The notes under the pieces were generated by a model. It searched no databases. It was not told the DNA's origin and worked only from the letters and a program-made list of their open reading frames with translations. The position numbers and the translations under genes are program-made. Positions 23,087 through 35,039 of a stretch of 64,000 bases of DNA are shown here, one piece after another (the first letter of the stretch is position 1; each line of letters opens with the position of its first letter). Source of the DNA: Beta vulgaris subsp. vulgaris (Eukaryota; Streptophyta; Magnoliopsida; Caryophyllales; Amaranthaceae); assembly GCF_026745355.1 (NCBI RefSeq), contig NC_079203.1, forward strand, positions 3,101,967 to 3,165,966, read 5' to 3'.

Positions 23087-23598
23087 GTTCTTAATTAATT
23101 ATTAATATTGGTAATTATTATTAATCTTGTTGTTATCATTATAAATGTCATTGTTATTATTATTTTAAGTTATTTTGTTGTTATTAAATAATAGAAATTA
23201 AAAGCCACGTGTTAAGAACATAAGATTGATGTAAAAATAAGAAATATATAAAATGTGATAGCTCAAATTCATGACAACGAAATGTATATCTTGTTTTATT
23301 TTATATGAAAAAAAAGAGTTGAGTCTGCCGACTTCTCAAGTGTGAAACATTTTCTTTAAGGGAAAGTGTGAAACATTGTATAAGTGCTCTTATAAATTAA
23401 TGACTTGGGTTATATAATTATTTTTAGTAATAATTATTATTGTTATGATTATAATTATTGTTGTTGTTATTATAATAATGATAATAATAATAATTATTAT
23501 TATTAATAAAAGTTGTGTAAAAGTTGTAATAGAAATAAAATGATAATAATAGTAATACTATAAATAAGATCTTATAATGTATTGCATAATAATGAATT
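23087..23598. other. AT-rich sequence without a gene
   Basis: TAA/ATT trinucleotide-rich and non-coding. Its first 120 bases resemble 26,285-26,370 (see the near-empty-site repeat). Confidence 0.6.
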
Positions 23599-23599
23599 A

Positions 23600-23918
23600 C
23601 TCCCTCCGTTTCCTAAAGATCTTCCCTCTTTCCGTTTAAGGGTGTTTCCAAAAGATCTTCCCTCTTTTGCTTTATTCCTTATTTGGCAAAACAAATTTCC
23701 TTATTTACCCTCTCATATCACTATCATATGGTCCACCATTACATTATTAATTCAATTTTACTCCCTTTCTCTCTCCTACTTTAACCCCTTTTATATTTGT
23801 TTATTTATCTTAACCCCTTTCTCTCTCCTACTTTACTCACACCATGCCCCACACAACTTGCTTTTCCTTGGTATCTGTAGGAACAGTAAGTGGGAAGATC
23901 TTTAGGAAACGGAGGGAG
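23600..23918. mobile_element. Stowaway-like MITE, TA target duplication
   Basis: Ends CTCCCTCCGTTTCCTAAAGA and TCTTTAGGAAACGGAGGGAG are perfect inverses. TA flanks both (23,598-23,599 and 23,919-23,920). Length is 319 bp. AAGATCTTCCCTC repeats near the left end. Confidence 0.85.
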
Positions 23919-23941
23919 TACAAAACATTAATATAATAGTA

Positions 23942-24077
23942 ATAATATATTTTATAAAAGATAAGATCATGTAAATCAGACCAGATCAGTTCAGATCAGA
24001 TCAGATCAGAAAAAATAAGTTCAGATCAGATCAGATAAGTTCAGATCAGAAAATTTCAGGTGAACTAAACATAGCCT
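23942..24077. mobile_element. GATCA-rich MITE fragment
   Basis: Tandem GATCAGATCA sequence ends in AGGTGAACTAAACATAGCC, as in the copies at 14,437 and 14,816. More GATCA-rich sequence resumes at 24,629-24,720 after the next MITE, so one element was probably split. Confidence 0.4.
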
Positions 24078-24078
24078 T

Positions 24079-24628
24079 GATCTACACATTTACACATTTC
24101 ACGCATGTCAACGCAAAATTTTGAGGACATATATCTTTAGTTTTGTATTTGTAAACATTATAAAAAGTACATGTTAATAAAAGACATGTTATGATGAATC
24201 TAACAAGATCGCACATGACTATATTTTCATCCGCGTATAAATCACAACCCGATCCGATTGGGCTGGATGTCGTTTATGCGGTTTTCATTCCAAAAACGCG
24301 TTTTTCCAAGGAGGAGTATAAATAGATGCCCTAATACGTCATTAATTGTATCCTACATCATTATTCACATATTAGAGAGAGAGAAAGCTATAAAGAGAGT
24401 TCTTGAGCGCTTTTGTAATCTTTCTTGAACGTTCATCGATTCCTAGTGCATATTTGTGGTTTTTCTCCCAGTTCTTGGGTTTTCACGTAAAAGTTCTTGT
24501 GTGTTCTTTCTTGCTTTGTTATTTGTTGTTCTAGTATTGTTTGCTATTATTTCTAGATTGATAGTCAAAGTGAAATTTGTGAATAGTGTAAAATATCAAA
24601 GTGTAACAATTAAAATGAAACGAAGAGA
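24079..24628. mobile_element. MITE related to 47,467-47,726, carrying a roughly 310-bp insert
   Basis: The two arms (24,079-24,247 and about 24,558-24,628) align with the uninterrupted MITE at 47,467-47,726, sharing TTTTCATCCGCGTATAAATC and GTGAATAGTGTAAAATATCA. Between them lies about 310 bp absent from the other copy. That insert has a TATA box (TATAAATA at 24,317-24,324) and a GA-rich leader, so it resembles an LTR or promoter fragment. I found no clear target duplication for it. Confidence 0.55.
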
Positions 24629-24774
24629 GTACTTATTTCAGATCATATCAAACCAGATCAGAAAAATAAGTTCAGATCAAATCAGAAAAATAAATTCAGA
24701 TCAGATCAGATAAGTTCAGATTATGCTTATATTATCATTATTATTATTGTTGTTGTTGTTATATATATTATTAT

Positions 24775-26211
24775 TACTAGTAGAAAACAGACGATTTGTG
24801 TCTCACCATCTGTTTCGCACGACATGATAAACGTTGCAGAAGACCTATTTGCGTCGCATGCAACAGGGAATCGACGCATAAGACGAACTATGTGCGTTGT
24901 ATTTAACTAGCGTGCGATGCAAAACATCTATGTGCGTCGCATGAAGCCCATGGTGTGACGCACATAACAGAAGTAATCTGCGTCGCATGAAGCCCATGGT
25001 GCGACGCAGATTACAAGCCCAACCCAACCCCCGTGTTTTATCTCCTCTCTCTCAAACCTAATTTCTTATTCTCTCAAACCTCATCAGCCGCTCTCTCCAA
25101 GGTTTCCTCTCTCTCTCTCCAAGGTTTCCTCCCTCTCTCTCTCTCTCTCTCCAACTCTTCTCTCTCCAAGGTCTGTCATATATAATTTTCATTTTGATTT
25201 CTCCTGCAATTTCATTCTCAAATTTGCGATTTGGAAAGCACAAACTTAAACCCCAGACCTGCAATTTTCTTCTTCAATTTCGACGAGTACGAACACAAAG
25301 AGGAGAGAGAAACGAACTTAAACAACGGGCTTTGAATTTCGTGCTCAGATTTCTCGATTTTCAGGTATTTTTAGTTCATATTTTATCTGAATTTCTTTGT
25401 TTGGCCATATTTATGTTTATTTTTGAAATTTGAAGAACGAGATTTGAAGAAGAACGGGATTTCTGTCTGTTAGATATGGTTTCTGGCGATTTGAAGAACG
25501 AGATTTGAAGAAGAACGAGATTTTTGGCGATTTTTATTTTTAAAAAAAATATATTTAGTGAAATTTCAGTCTGTTAAATCTGTTCTTTTTTTAGGTTTAG
25601 TTTTTTAATTTCGTTTTTTGTTGTATGTTAGATCTGAATATTTAATTTTTGATATTTGTTTAGATTTTTTTCGTTTCTTAATTGACGCAAGACAATTTTT
25701 TTTAAGGTTCACTTGTTTAATTATTATCACTTGTTTCTTAATATTTGTTAGATCTCGTTTCTTAATTATTATCATTTGTTTCTTAATCGACGCAAGATAG
25801 ATGTTAGGTTCACTTGTTAGATCTGGTTTTTTGATATTTGTCTCGTTTTTTTTTCCTCGAATGCAGTACTAAAGCATTCATGCTTTGATATTGCGTTTTA
25901 ACGTCATTTGCGTCGCACATGGCGCAAGGTGCGACGCAGATGCCTAATTTGCGTCGCACCCTGTGCTATGTGCGACGCTAATTCCCCATATATCCAGCAT
26001 GTAGTTTGTAGTTTGTGGGGCTGGGAAGACCAATTTGCGTCGCACCGTATACAACGTGCGACACAAATAGCGAGCTAAAAGATCTGCGTCGTTTCCGCAT
26101 ACGACGCAGATCAATTATAGGTCATCTGTGGCGAGACCTTTGCCGTCGGACCCAAGTCCGATGCAAATAGGGGTCCCAGGCCCAACACAAATCGAACTTT
26201 TTCTATTAGTG
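24775..26211. mobile_element. Second CACTA-like element with GCGTCGCA subterminal repeats
   Basis: The left end TACTAGTAGAAAACAGACGA and the right end read inward CACTAATAGAAAAAGTTCGA are similar. Both are followed by TTTGTGT. Many TGCGTCGCA/TGCGACGCA units lie inside both ends. No 3-bp duplication is evident (TAT against AAT), so the left tip may have mutated. The middle (25,030-25,870) has a TC-rich leader-like stretch and is non-coding as far as I can see, possibly captured host 5' sequence. No transposase. Confidence 0.6.
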
Positions 26212-26235
26212 AATTACTATTAATATTACGATATA

Positions 26236-26330
26236 TTAGTACATTTAATTTGTTCAAAAGGATTATTATTGTTGTTGGTGTTGTACTTATTAATTATTGA
26301 TTTTGGTAATTATTATTAATATCATTCCTA
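26236..26330 (+). repeat. Paralogue of the CACTA-1 insertion site, without the CACTA element
   Basis: The left part (TTGTTCAAAAGGATTATTAT then TGTTGTTG) matches 15,205-15,235. The right part (TTAATTATTGATTTTGGTAA then TTATTATTAAT) matches 23,092-23,130. Only a few bases separate them here, so it acts as a related empty site for the element at 15,236-23,083. Confidence 0.6.
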
Positions 26331-26377
26331 TTATTGATATCAATCAAGGCAGAGCATAGAATTAGGGAAATCAAAAG

Positions 26378-27358
26378 CACTACAATTGAAATAACATAGT
26401 TCAGTGAAATGTAATATATAGGTCTTTACAGTACGGTGAAATAACATATCTATATAGTTTAGTGAAGTAAGCACTAAATGTTTCAACCTATTTCACTAAA
26501 TTGATATATTATACTGTACATTCGTAGTACTAGATAAAAGAAGAATCAGGAATTCAGAATACCATTATTAGCTACCATAGTTCTTTTCATGCAAAAAAAA
26601 ACCCAACTTTAGATAACATTTGAGACTCATATACTTACATCTTTGCCCAATTGAATCATATTATCAGCTAATCTTCGAATTTCTCAGTTGCTTAAATGCC
26701 TGTGAAAAACAAATCGACAACACAATTAGACAAAACAAAAACCCTAACAATAGAATAGAAGAGAAGATCGATCGTCGACAAACCAGCAATCGTAGCAGCA
26801 GCCACAACAACAACAACATCTGATTAAGCTTTCGTTTTCATTGATGAAGCAACCATTTGTTCCACGGCCTGGCGACTACCATCGCTTCCCCGACAATCGT
26901 CGGCCTCCTCCTAAATGCTTCTCTCGACGCCAGTGAAAAGGACAATGAAGCTGTTTATTGAGTTATTGTGTTTATGTTTGGGGCGATGTAACCCTAAGAA
27001 ATAACTACTAAGTGAAGGATTGACGAGAAACTGAATAGTTAGTACGGTTTTAGATTACAAAAGAGAGGGAATCCTATTAATTTTGTTTTGTTTTTTAGGG
27101 AATTAAATTTTTTCTAAAAAAAATAGCAAAGATAACGATGTATTATGGTAAATATTATGTTAGAGAATATAAAGTTATGAATGAGGGATAAAAGATAACG
27201 CCTAATTTATAAAGGGTTAAGTCTTTTCTTTTATATTGATGATTTCCTAACTTTAGATAACGCTCCTTTTATTAAAATGTTAATTTTTATTAAAGATAAC
27301 AGTTACTACAATACTTGTTATTATAGATGTGTTATCTTTTCCCTATTTTGTAGTAGTG
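26378..27358. mobile_element. Possible third CACTA-like element
   Basis: The right end read inward is CACTACTACAAAATAGGGAA, typical of CACTA elements. AGATAAC-type repeats follow inside it (27,135-27,345). The proposed left end is CACTACAATTGAAATAACAT at 26,378. Flanking triplets do not match (AAG against ATT), so the left end is tentative. The middle (26,760-26,960) is less AT-rich and could be captured host sequence. Confidence 0.35.
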
Positions 27359-27361
27359 ATT

Positions 27362-28089
27362 GTGAACGTCATTGATGTCACTATTTCAAGCTATTTGTGT
27401 TCAAGAAGAAGAAAGTTCTTTTGGCATTTGTACGTGTTTTATTTTATATTTCTTCTAATTAACAATTTTGATATGTGATGTTCTTTTTGATGTTGTACAT
27501 GTAATGAACTTGACAATAGTATATGTTGTTTATTTTTTTTAACAATATTGGCAGAATAATATAAAGTATATGTTACTAGTTTATATAGAATATGAGTAGA
27601 TGGGATAATAAATGGTGTTCGTCGGCATCATGTTAATTTTTTTTAAATATCAACTTATCTTTAAAAATAAAGTTTATATAGAAGATGATAAAGATAAAAG
27701 AAGAATATTTAATAATTTTATTCAAGATCATAGGATTATATATGTTTAATTTATAGGTTTCTTTATAATAAAAAGAACAATTTATTGATATAATAAAGAA
27801 CATGTCAATTGTTAGTTAAATCCAAACATGTCATCAATATAAAAATAGCATAATATTTTATTTTTTAGAATGTGTTCTTTAAATATATTTTGTATATGTT
27901 CCTTTTTTTTATTATCATTAATTATTATTTTCATTACTACCTAAATTCTTATTATAAACGGACCTTAGACATGAACAATATGTTTTTTTTACTATGAACA
28001 ATATATTTTTTACCTAAAATATGTGTTTTTTTATTTTTAATTGTATGTTCATATACTAATGTGTTCTTTTTCAAAAAAATAAAATACCA

Positions 28090-28125
<36 letters not shown>

Positions 28126-29750
28126 TACTATTACTATAATAATAATAATTATTTTTTTATATTATTATTATTATTATTATTATATATTATGATTAGTATT
28201 AAAAGTTGTACATAGTAATAAAATAATAGTAATAGTAATACTAATAACGAAATACAAAGTAATAATAGTAATAGTAATAATATGTTTTATAAAAGATAAG
28301 TTCAGATGAGATAAGATAAGATAAGATAAGATCAAATAAAAAAAAAGTTAAGATCAGATCAAATAAGTTCAAATCGGTAAAAATAGGTTAACTGAACATA
28401 ACCCAAGTCATATATTTTATGATTAATATTGGCCTACTAATGTATGACTCTCCTTTCATCATGTAATAGGAGTTTGATTTTCACCGATTATAAGCAACAC
28501 CCACATTTTATCTCCGTTCTTACAAGGGAATTCTCCTTTTAAAAAATTCAAGTCACATAACTAAATTCAAGTACTAGTGTTATTTTGTGTAGTTATTAGA
28601 ACTTGTTAAGAGTTAGGCTCGACTGCTATCAACTTTGTTAATTGGTGGTGATGAGAATTTTCCTTATCTTTTCCTTTACTATAGCCTGCAACGTTGTACT
28701 AGATTGACCAACGAGAGATTTAGATAATGTCAACAACCGGGAACAAATGTTATTTTGATAATGACAAAATTAAAGAGTAATAGATCCATTTATACATAAA
28801 TATGGTATTGATGAAAGAACTAATTAACAGAAATTGATTGATAATCGAGTTGATACTAAGTTTCTAAGACCAGCGATGATGGATGAGCTAGTTAGTTACT
28901 GGAATTTTTTACACGTGATGCGTGTTTGAATTTTTTTCGAAACGGAAACTCAATTTTCTTTGGCATAAGAGTCAAAATTTGAACATTAGACATATGAAGT
29001 ATAACTGTTTTTTAGTTGCAAAATTTGATTGGTTTAGTTTCTGTCGCTTAGGTCTCTCACCATTATTTTTGTCTTTTTCTTTACTTTTCAAAGTTAAATT
29101 CTATGAACAAAATATAAATTTTATTGAATTTATTTGTATTTCTAATATTATAATTTTTTAGTTGATTTTTGAATTAAGTACAGTACTAACTTCTAAATTC
29201 TAAACACTATAAAAAAGTAAATAATTATTTTCCTTGTCTAACTTCTAAATTCTGATTTCACTACAAATACACCTCTATTTTTATCATGACCCACCAGTAA
29301 TTGTGAATGGTTCTTGAGAATAGTGATTTGTAAGTAAATTTTTGTAAATGCTTTTGTATGTATTGACGTTCTAGGTTATTAGTTTTAGTTTGCATGTTAA
29401 TTTTAAGTTTTAATGAAGTTTTCCGATTATTTGAGTGATTTGCGTGATTTTTATAACGTGATTTTCTCAATTGTATGAGTGATTTGTAAAGTTTCTTCTT
29501 TTAAGTGATTTGTGAGTGAATGTTGTAAATTAATTTTCGGTAGTTTTCTTTGAGTGTCGATTCTGATATTGACATTCCTTTGGTAATTTAGAAAAGGAAG
29601 GGGGAAAATAGGCATTTCAAAAGAGGACACCATTGCTCCCCTTCCCTTATATAATAGAGATTAAGTTATGAAGAATATTTACGAGTTTGAGTAATTAGAA
29701 TTGTTGCAAGTTGTTAGGATTCTATGTGTTATGGATATTATTTATGTACG
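27362..29750. other. No gene recognised; AT-rich, with repeats
   Basis: It contains AAGAACA/TGTTCTTT-rich sequence like that at 4,150-4,320, an AAT/ATT tract at 28,090-28,185, and a short GATCA/GATAAG-rich patch at 28,300-28,400. Short frames at 28,922-29,161 and 29,261-29,633 show no domain. Confidence 0.5.
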
Positions 29751-29754
29751 ACTT

Positions 29755-30459
29755 TATTCTTTTACATGGTGATTTGGAGGAAGAAGTATAATATGAAAAT
29801 TCCTCTTGGTTTTAAGGATGGAAATACGTAATCTGGTATGCATGATGAAAAATCGTTGTATGGTTTAAAGTAGGCGCCCAGGTGCGTGTTGATTTGGCGA
29901 AATTGGCTACTGCTCTTAAAGCCTATGGGGTCATACTGTTTTATTCTGATTATTCCTTGTTCACTTTGACCAGGAAAAAAATTCAGCTAAATGTGCTTAT
30001 ATATGTAGATGATATGATTATTGCAGGAAATGATCTGGAAGCTTCACTGAACTTCAAAACTTACATTGGCAAATGTTTCAAGATGAAGGTTTTGGGTGTG
30101 CTTTGAAATACTTCCTAGGCTTGGAAGTTGAAAGGGATCCTCAAGGAATATTTATTAGTCAACGAAAATATGCCTTGGATATTATTTTTGAGTCTGGACT
30201 ACTTGGTGCAAAACCAGCGAATTTTCCCATGGAGCAACATCATCAGCTTGCCACAGCTGATGGTCCTTTATTAGATGATGTACAGAAATATCGTCGTTTG
30301 ATGGGAAGATTGATTTAGCTTGCTGTTACTAGACTAATTTGACATATTCTGTTCATATTTTGTCACAGTTTATGCAGGCACCCAAAGTAGTGCATTGGGA
30401 GGCAACTGTGAGAGTTGTCAGATATTTGAAAAAATATCCAGGCCATGACATTTTAAAAT
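29755..30459 (+). pseudogene. Ty1/copia reverse transcriptase fragment, broken
   Basis: Recognisable RT parts occur in order: a HGDLEEEV segment at about 29,764, SLYGLK at about 29,852, and the catalytic YVDDMIIAGNDL at about 30,002. These are followed by KYFLGLEVERDPQGIFISQR and KYRRLMGRLI. At least one frameshift (near 30,095) and several stops separate them. It has no LTRs here and is cut at its right side by the gypsy 5' LTR. No activity is expected. Confidence 0.85.
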
Positions 30460-30728
30460 TGTATTGAACCAATAGGAGTAGTATCCTACCTTGCTTAGGA
30501 CACTGCCGAATCCTATAAATACCCCATGATCTGAGTCATAAGGTATGTTCACATATATTACCATACTCTACTTGATATATACCGGTCATTGCCCTTTACT
30601 GACTCAGGCATCGGAGGACCGTTACTCGGATCAAACCTCGAGGTTAGTTTACGTGTTCTACCTTCCAAGATAACAAACCGGCGTACGTGATTGAATGATA
30701 CTGGTTCACCCCAACAATAATTATTTCA
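30460..30728 (+). repeat. Gypsy 5' LTR
   Basis: It begins TGTATTGAACC and ends TTATTTCA. It aligns with 38,035-38,272. TATAAATACC at about 30,514 is a candidate TATA box. Confidence 0.8.
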
Positions 30729-30730
30729 TA

Positions 30731-30757
30731 CTGGAACAATTGGCGCTAGAAGGAGGG
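30731..30757 (+). other. Gypsy primer-binding-site region
   Basis: CTGGAACAATTGGCGCTAG followed by AAGGAGGG lies just after the 5' LTR, where the tRNA primer would pair. The exact tRNA was not determined. Confidence 0.5.
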
Positions 30758-30807
30758 AGAAATATATCTTTAGTCTTAAGCCACGAACACACAAGCCCAC
30801 TTACCCG

Positions 30808-32400
30808 ATGGATCCTAAGCAAGTAATTGGGATGCCGGAAACAGACGAGAACAACACCACTCTGAATGATGCACCGCCTAGGTTCAAAATTCCCCAGTCG
30901 ATAGTTGGGTCTCCCAGCCACAAGCTGATAAGGGTAAGAGGGTTAAAACCTCTCAACCAAACATATTTGAAACGCTATATCACATGTTTAGCCATGAACA
31001 ACTTAAGAGTGTTGTAGAAGTCATTCAAAGCATGACAGGTTAAACTCCACGGGCTGATCGTGCCAGGAAGCGTCCCCTGAATAAGCCACACAGTCCCGTC
31101 AAGAAGATTCGATCTCTCCTAAGTGGCAGTCAGGGTGATCAAAGCTGACATGATCAGAATCAGGAGGAGAGCTCTGAAGTTATACAGAGCCAATAGGGGA
31201 TGAAGGAGAAAGAGGTCAACAAGATGCGGAGATCCAAAAATTATCCTAACCTAGGAGAGAGAGATACACTTAGTACGCCCGATGTCGAGCACCGGTATCT
31301 CTTCGTACTTCTCCTTTCTCGACTAATAAACTCCAGGAGTGGATGGAGAAGATCAAAATGCAGACATGCAAGTATGACGGTAGACCCTGAGGATCATGTA
31401 TATGCTTATGAAGGACACATGCTGCTCTATACCGACACTGACTCTGTTTGGTGTAAAGTGTTTGTATCCCGCTAGTGACTATCTATGAGTTCCGCCAACT
31501 TACAGCTATGTTTACCACACACTTCGTTAGTGACGAGCGGAGCCAAAAAAAAAACTACCCGTGAATTGATGTCAATCAAGGGAAAAAAGAAAGCCTAAGG
31601 GATTATATCGATCGCTTTAACTCTGAAGCCGTTACCATCCCCAGTTTGCAGCAAGAGATCACACTCTTAGTATTAATGACCGGTCTAAAGGAATGAATTA
31701 CCTTCATGAGTTACTTGGGCCGCAAGAAGTTGACTAGCCTAACCGAGGTTCTCGGTAAAGCTAATGAATTTATCCAAGGAGAAGAGTTTGACAAGGCGGC
31801 AACTTCCAAGCGGTCTGAAGAGGACGGTAAGGAGAAAGAGAACGAGAAGGAAAAAGACAAATACCGGAAAGACAAAAAAACGATAGCTCCGATGGAAGGG
31901 AAGTGAGTAACTCTATAAAGAAAGGCTCAGACAGATGAGAGCAATACCACAATTACACTCCCTTGACGATGTCTAAAGCCGAGATCTACGCATTGCACAA
32001 AAAAGATGATAAGTGGCAACGACCGAGGAAGATGTTCTACAAATCCCGGATGAATCCAAGTGGTGTGACTTCCACATATATTACAATCATGTTACAAATG
32101 AGTGTAAGCGCCTGAAAGACAGGATCACAGATTTAGTGATAAGGGGCAACTTCAAGTATTACCAAGCCCAAAATGATCGAGATAGGTCGCCCAGGGATGA
32201 AGACGACCCAAAGAGGTCGGTTAAGGACAGAATCACCAAGATATGTCATTTCAGACTGGCCGATTCATGGAGGAAACATACATGGGGCCAAAGCCAGTTT
32301 GAAAGTGGTAAGGCATCAAGTGAATTACCACAATACCAGGAAGTGGCCGACACTTCCAGTCATGCCGTCCGTAGCTTTTACGGCAGAAGACGCTAAGGGG
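30808..32400 (+). pseudogene. Gypsy gag region, broken
   Basis: It starts at MDPKQVIGMPETDENNTTLN and is split into frames at 30,808-31,017, 31,200-31,475, 31,706-31,906 and 32,013-32,396. SLTEVLGKANEFIQGEE followed by a Lys/Glu-rich stretch resembles the end of plant gypsy gag. CDFHIYYNHVTNECKRLK (about 32,069) looks like a decayed CCHC knuckle. Not functional. Confidence 0.7.
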
Positions 32401-32718
32401 ATCATCTACCCTCACTATGAACCTTTGGTAGTATCTCTGCAGATCTCTACCGTCATGTTACACGACATCCTGGTGGATGAAGTTAGTTTCGCTAATATTC
32501 TATTCATGCCAACATTCGAGAAGATGGGCTTAGGAAGGTCATGTTTCAAGCCGTTCTCATATCTGGTAATACGATTTACGTGGGCAACTATTGTCCCTGA
32601 AGGTGCCATCAAGTTACCGATTAAGGTGGGAGAGGGATCCCAGTCCAGAGATCTCATGGTGAAATTCTTGATTGTCGATGACCGACAGTCTACAACACCA
32701 TCAAAGGGTGACCACTGA
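32400..32718 (+). pseudogene. Gypsy aspartic protease region
   Basis: The frame from 32,173 continues through LHDILVDEVSFANILFMPTF, matching the protease active-site segment of Tat-type elements. The usual D-G/S-G-A-S core reads DEVSFA here, so the catalytic turn appears altered. The frame stops at 32,718. Confidence 0.6.
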
Positions 32719-33199
32719 TCCATGATTCCCACACAGTGGTGTCCATGTATCAGTTGACGATGATCTATACATCGAACAATGGAATGTCGGAGAGATTAAA
32801 AGGAAACCAAGAGTCGTCCAGAGCTTTCTACTTAACGGCCCCCAAGTCCTTAGGCCACAAACGATCGGCAGAAACTCCGCCATCGAAATGAAAAAGACGA
32901 AGAGCGGAGAACAAAGCTAACAAAGATCTCTCCATGTAGAATTTCAAGGGAAGGCCGACAGATTTGCGAGACCTATCCCTGAAGGAGAAACTGAAGAAGC
33001 CAGTCTTGAAGAGGATAGGCAAGAAAGAACAATAAAAAATGGGGACCGACTTACGAGATGACGTTGAGCTAAACTTGATAAGTTTATTACGAAGCAATGC
33101 TGATGTCTTCGCATTTTCGACAGATAAGATACCGGAATGGATCCCTCATTTAAGGTCCACCGGCTGAATGTCAACGAAGATGCGCGACCGGTAAAAAAA

Positions 33200-34000
33200 G
33201 AAGAAGAGAAACTTCTCAGCTGAGAAGTATTTTGTAATAAAGGAAGAGGTCGATGAACTACTAGCGGTAGATTTCATCGAACCCTGTGACTAGCCAGAAT
33301 GGTTAGCAAATGTGGTGATGGTCAAGAAAGCTAATGGGTTATGGCGGATGTGTGTGAACTTCACCGATTTGAACAAAGCATGTCCCAAGAATTTTTACCC
33401 ACTGCCCAGAATTAACCAATTGGTAGACTCCACTAGAGGTCAGGCACTGCTGAGCTTTATGGATGCCTTCTTTGGATACCAGCAGATTAGCCTCCTTGAG
33501 TCTGATAGGAATAAAGCGGGGCATTCATCACAAATGCCGGTGTCTATGCATACAAGGCCATGTCTTTCGGGTTGAAGAATGCAGGAGCTACCTACCAGAA
33601 GATGGTAGACAAGATATTTGTGGCTCAGAAAGGACGGAATGTGGAGGTATATGTTGATGGTAGCATTATCAAAAGCATAATGAAGGAAGTCCACATAACT
33701 GATCTAGAGGAGACTTCTGCAACACTTCGCAAATATCAGATGAAACTGAACCCCAAGAAATGCGTTCGGGGTCAGATTTGACAAGTTCCTCGGTTTCATG
33801 GTCAGTGAAAAGGGGGATAGACGCAAATCCTGATAAGATCAGAGCAATAAGTGAGCTACCGGAACCAAAGAGTCTTCAAGATATCCAGAAGCTTACCGGT
33901 AGAAGGCCCTATCGTTCTTCAATGTCCTTAGGGGATATAAAAAATTTGAGTGGGGGGACGAGAAGAGACATCATTTCAAGAAGTTACCTACGATCACCAA
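33200..34000 (+). pseudogene. Gypsy reverse transcriptase region
   Basis: Motifs KKANGLWRMCVNFTDLNKAC, PLPRINQLVD, LLSFMDAFFGYQQI and MSFGLKNAGATYQKMVDKIF are clear. The catalytic YVDD motif reads YVDG at about 33,650, which would abolish polymerisation. A frameshift lies between the frames 33,312-33,575 and 33,560-33,781, and another near 33,765. Confidence 0.85.
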
Positions 34001-34049
34001 ACCAGAAGCGGGGGATAAGCTCCAGCTGTATTAATTTATCGGTATCTGT

Positions 34050-34960
34050 GAAAACGGTAGCAGGAGTCCTACTGGTTGAAAAGGATAAGCAGCACCACTC
34101 CCTATTTTGTAAGCCATGTGCTGGCAGGGGTAGAGTAAATATACGAGTTAATGGAGAAGATGGCATACGCCGTGCTGATAGCGGCAAGAAAAGTCAGGCC
34201 ATACTTCGACTCTCATACCATCCAGGTAATCACCAATCAACTATTGGAAAAGGCACTCCACAAGCTGGACACACCGGCAGGTTACTCAAGTGGGCGATCG
34301 AGTTGTCGGAGTTTGACATTGAATATCGGCTACGTACAACCATAAAGGCCCAAGCTCTGGCCGAATTCGTAGTCCAAAGCACATGTGAAGAAACTGAGGA
34401 GCCTGCCGGCATTTGGTTTATATATGTAGACGGTTCCGCAGCCCAAACAGGAGGTGGGGCCGGAGTAGTCATGACTTTCCTAGAGGAGGATACATTCGAA
34501 TATGTCGTCCGATTTGAATTTTAAGCGTCAAACAATAAAGCAAAATACGAAGCAGTTATTGCTGGAATTAACTTGAGTATCGTAACAGGGGAGCTGAGAA
34601 GATCATAATGACAACAGACTCGCAGCTCATATTAAGTCAAATAGAGGGCACCTATGAAGCTAGAGAGCCGGTAATGCAGAAGTACCTAAATAGGGTAAAG
34701 CAGATAACAGCCGGACTGCAGAGCTTTGAGGTAGTCTTAGTTCCACGAACGGAGAATATGGAAGCAGACGCCTTTTCGAAGCTAGCAAGCTCGAGCACAA
34801 TTGATTTGAAGCATAGTGTTATGATCGAGATATTGTCGGAAAGAGGTATAGACACCACCAACCCAAAAGTGAACACATTCAGTCAGGGGCAGGAATGGTA
34901 TGACGAGATCCTGACATACAAAACGAAAGGTAGTTTACTAATGACAAGATGGCGGTGAGG
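34050..34960 (+). pseudogene. Gypsy RNase H regions
   Basis: Frame fragments include an old RNase H spacer (EKMAYAVLIAARKVRPYF). A second RNase H-like block starts at WFIYVDGSAAQTGGGAG (about 34,415). MTTDSQLILSQIEGTYEARE and PRTENMEADAFSKLASS complete it. Two RNase H blocks in one element fit the Tat lineage. A stop at 34,522 and frame changes separate the parts. Confidence 0.75.
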
Positions 34961-35039
34961 AAAATGAAGAGGGAGGCTATGTGGTACTACATCTTTTAAG
35001 GGTAGTTGTACAAGAACGGTCTTTCACTCCCACTCGTAA

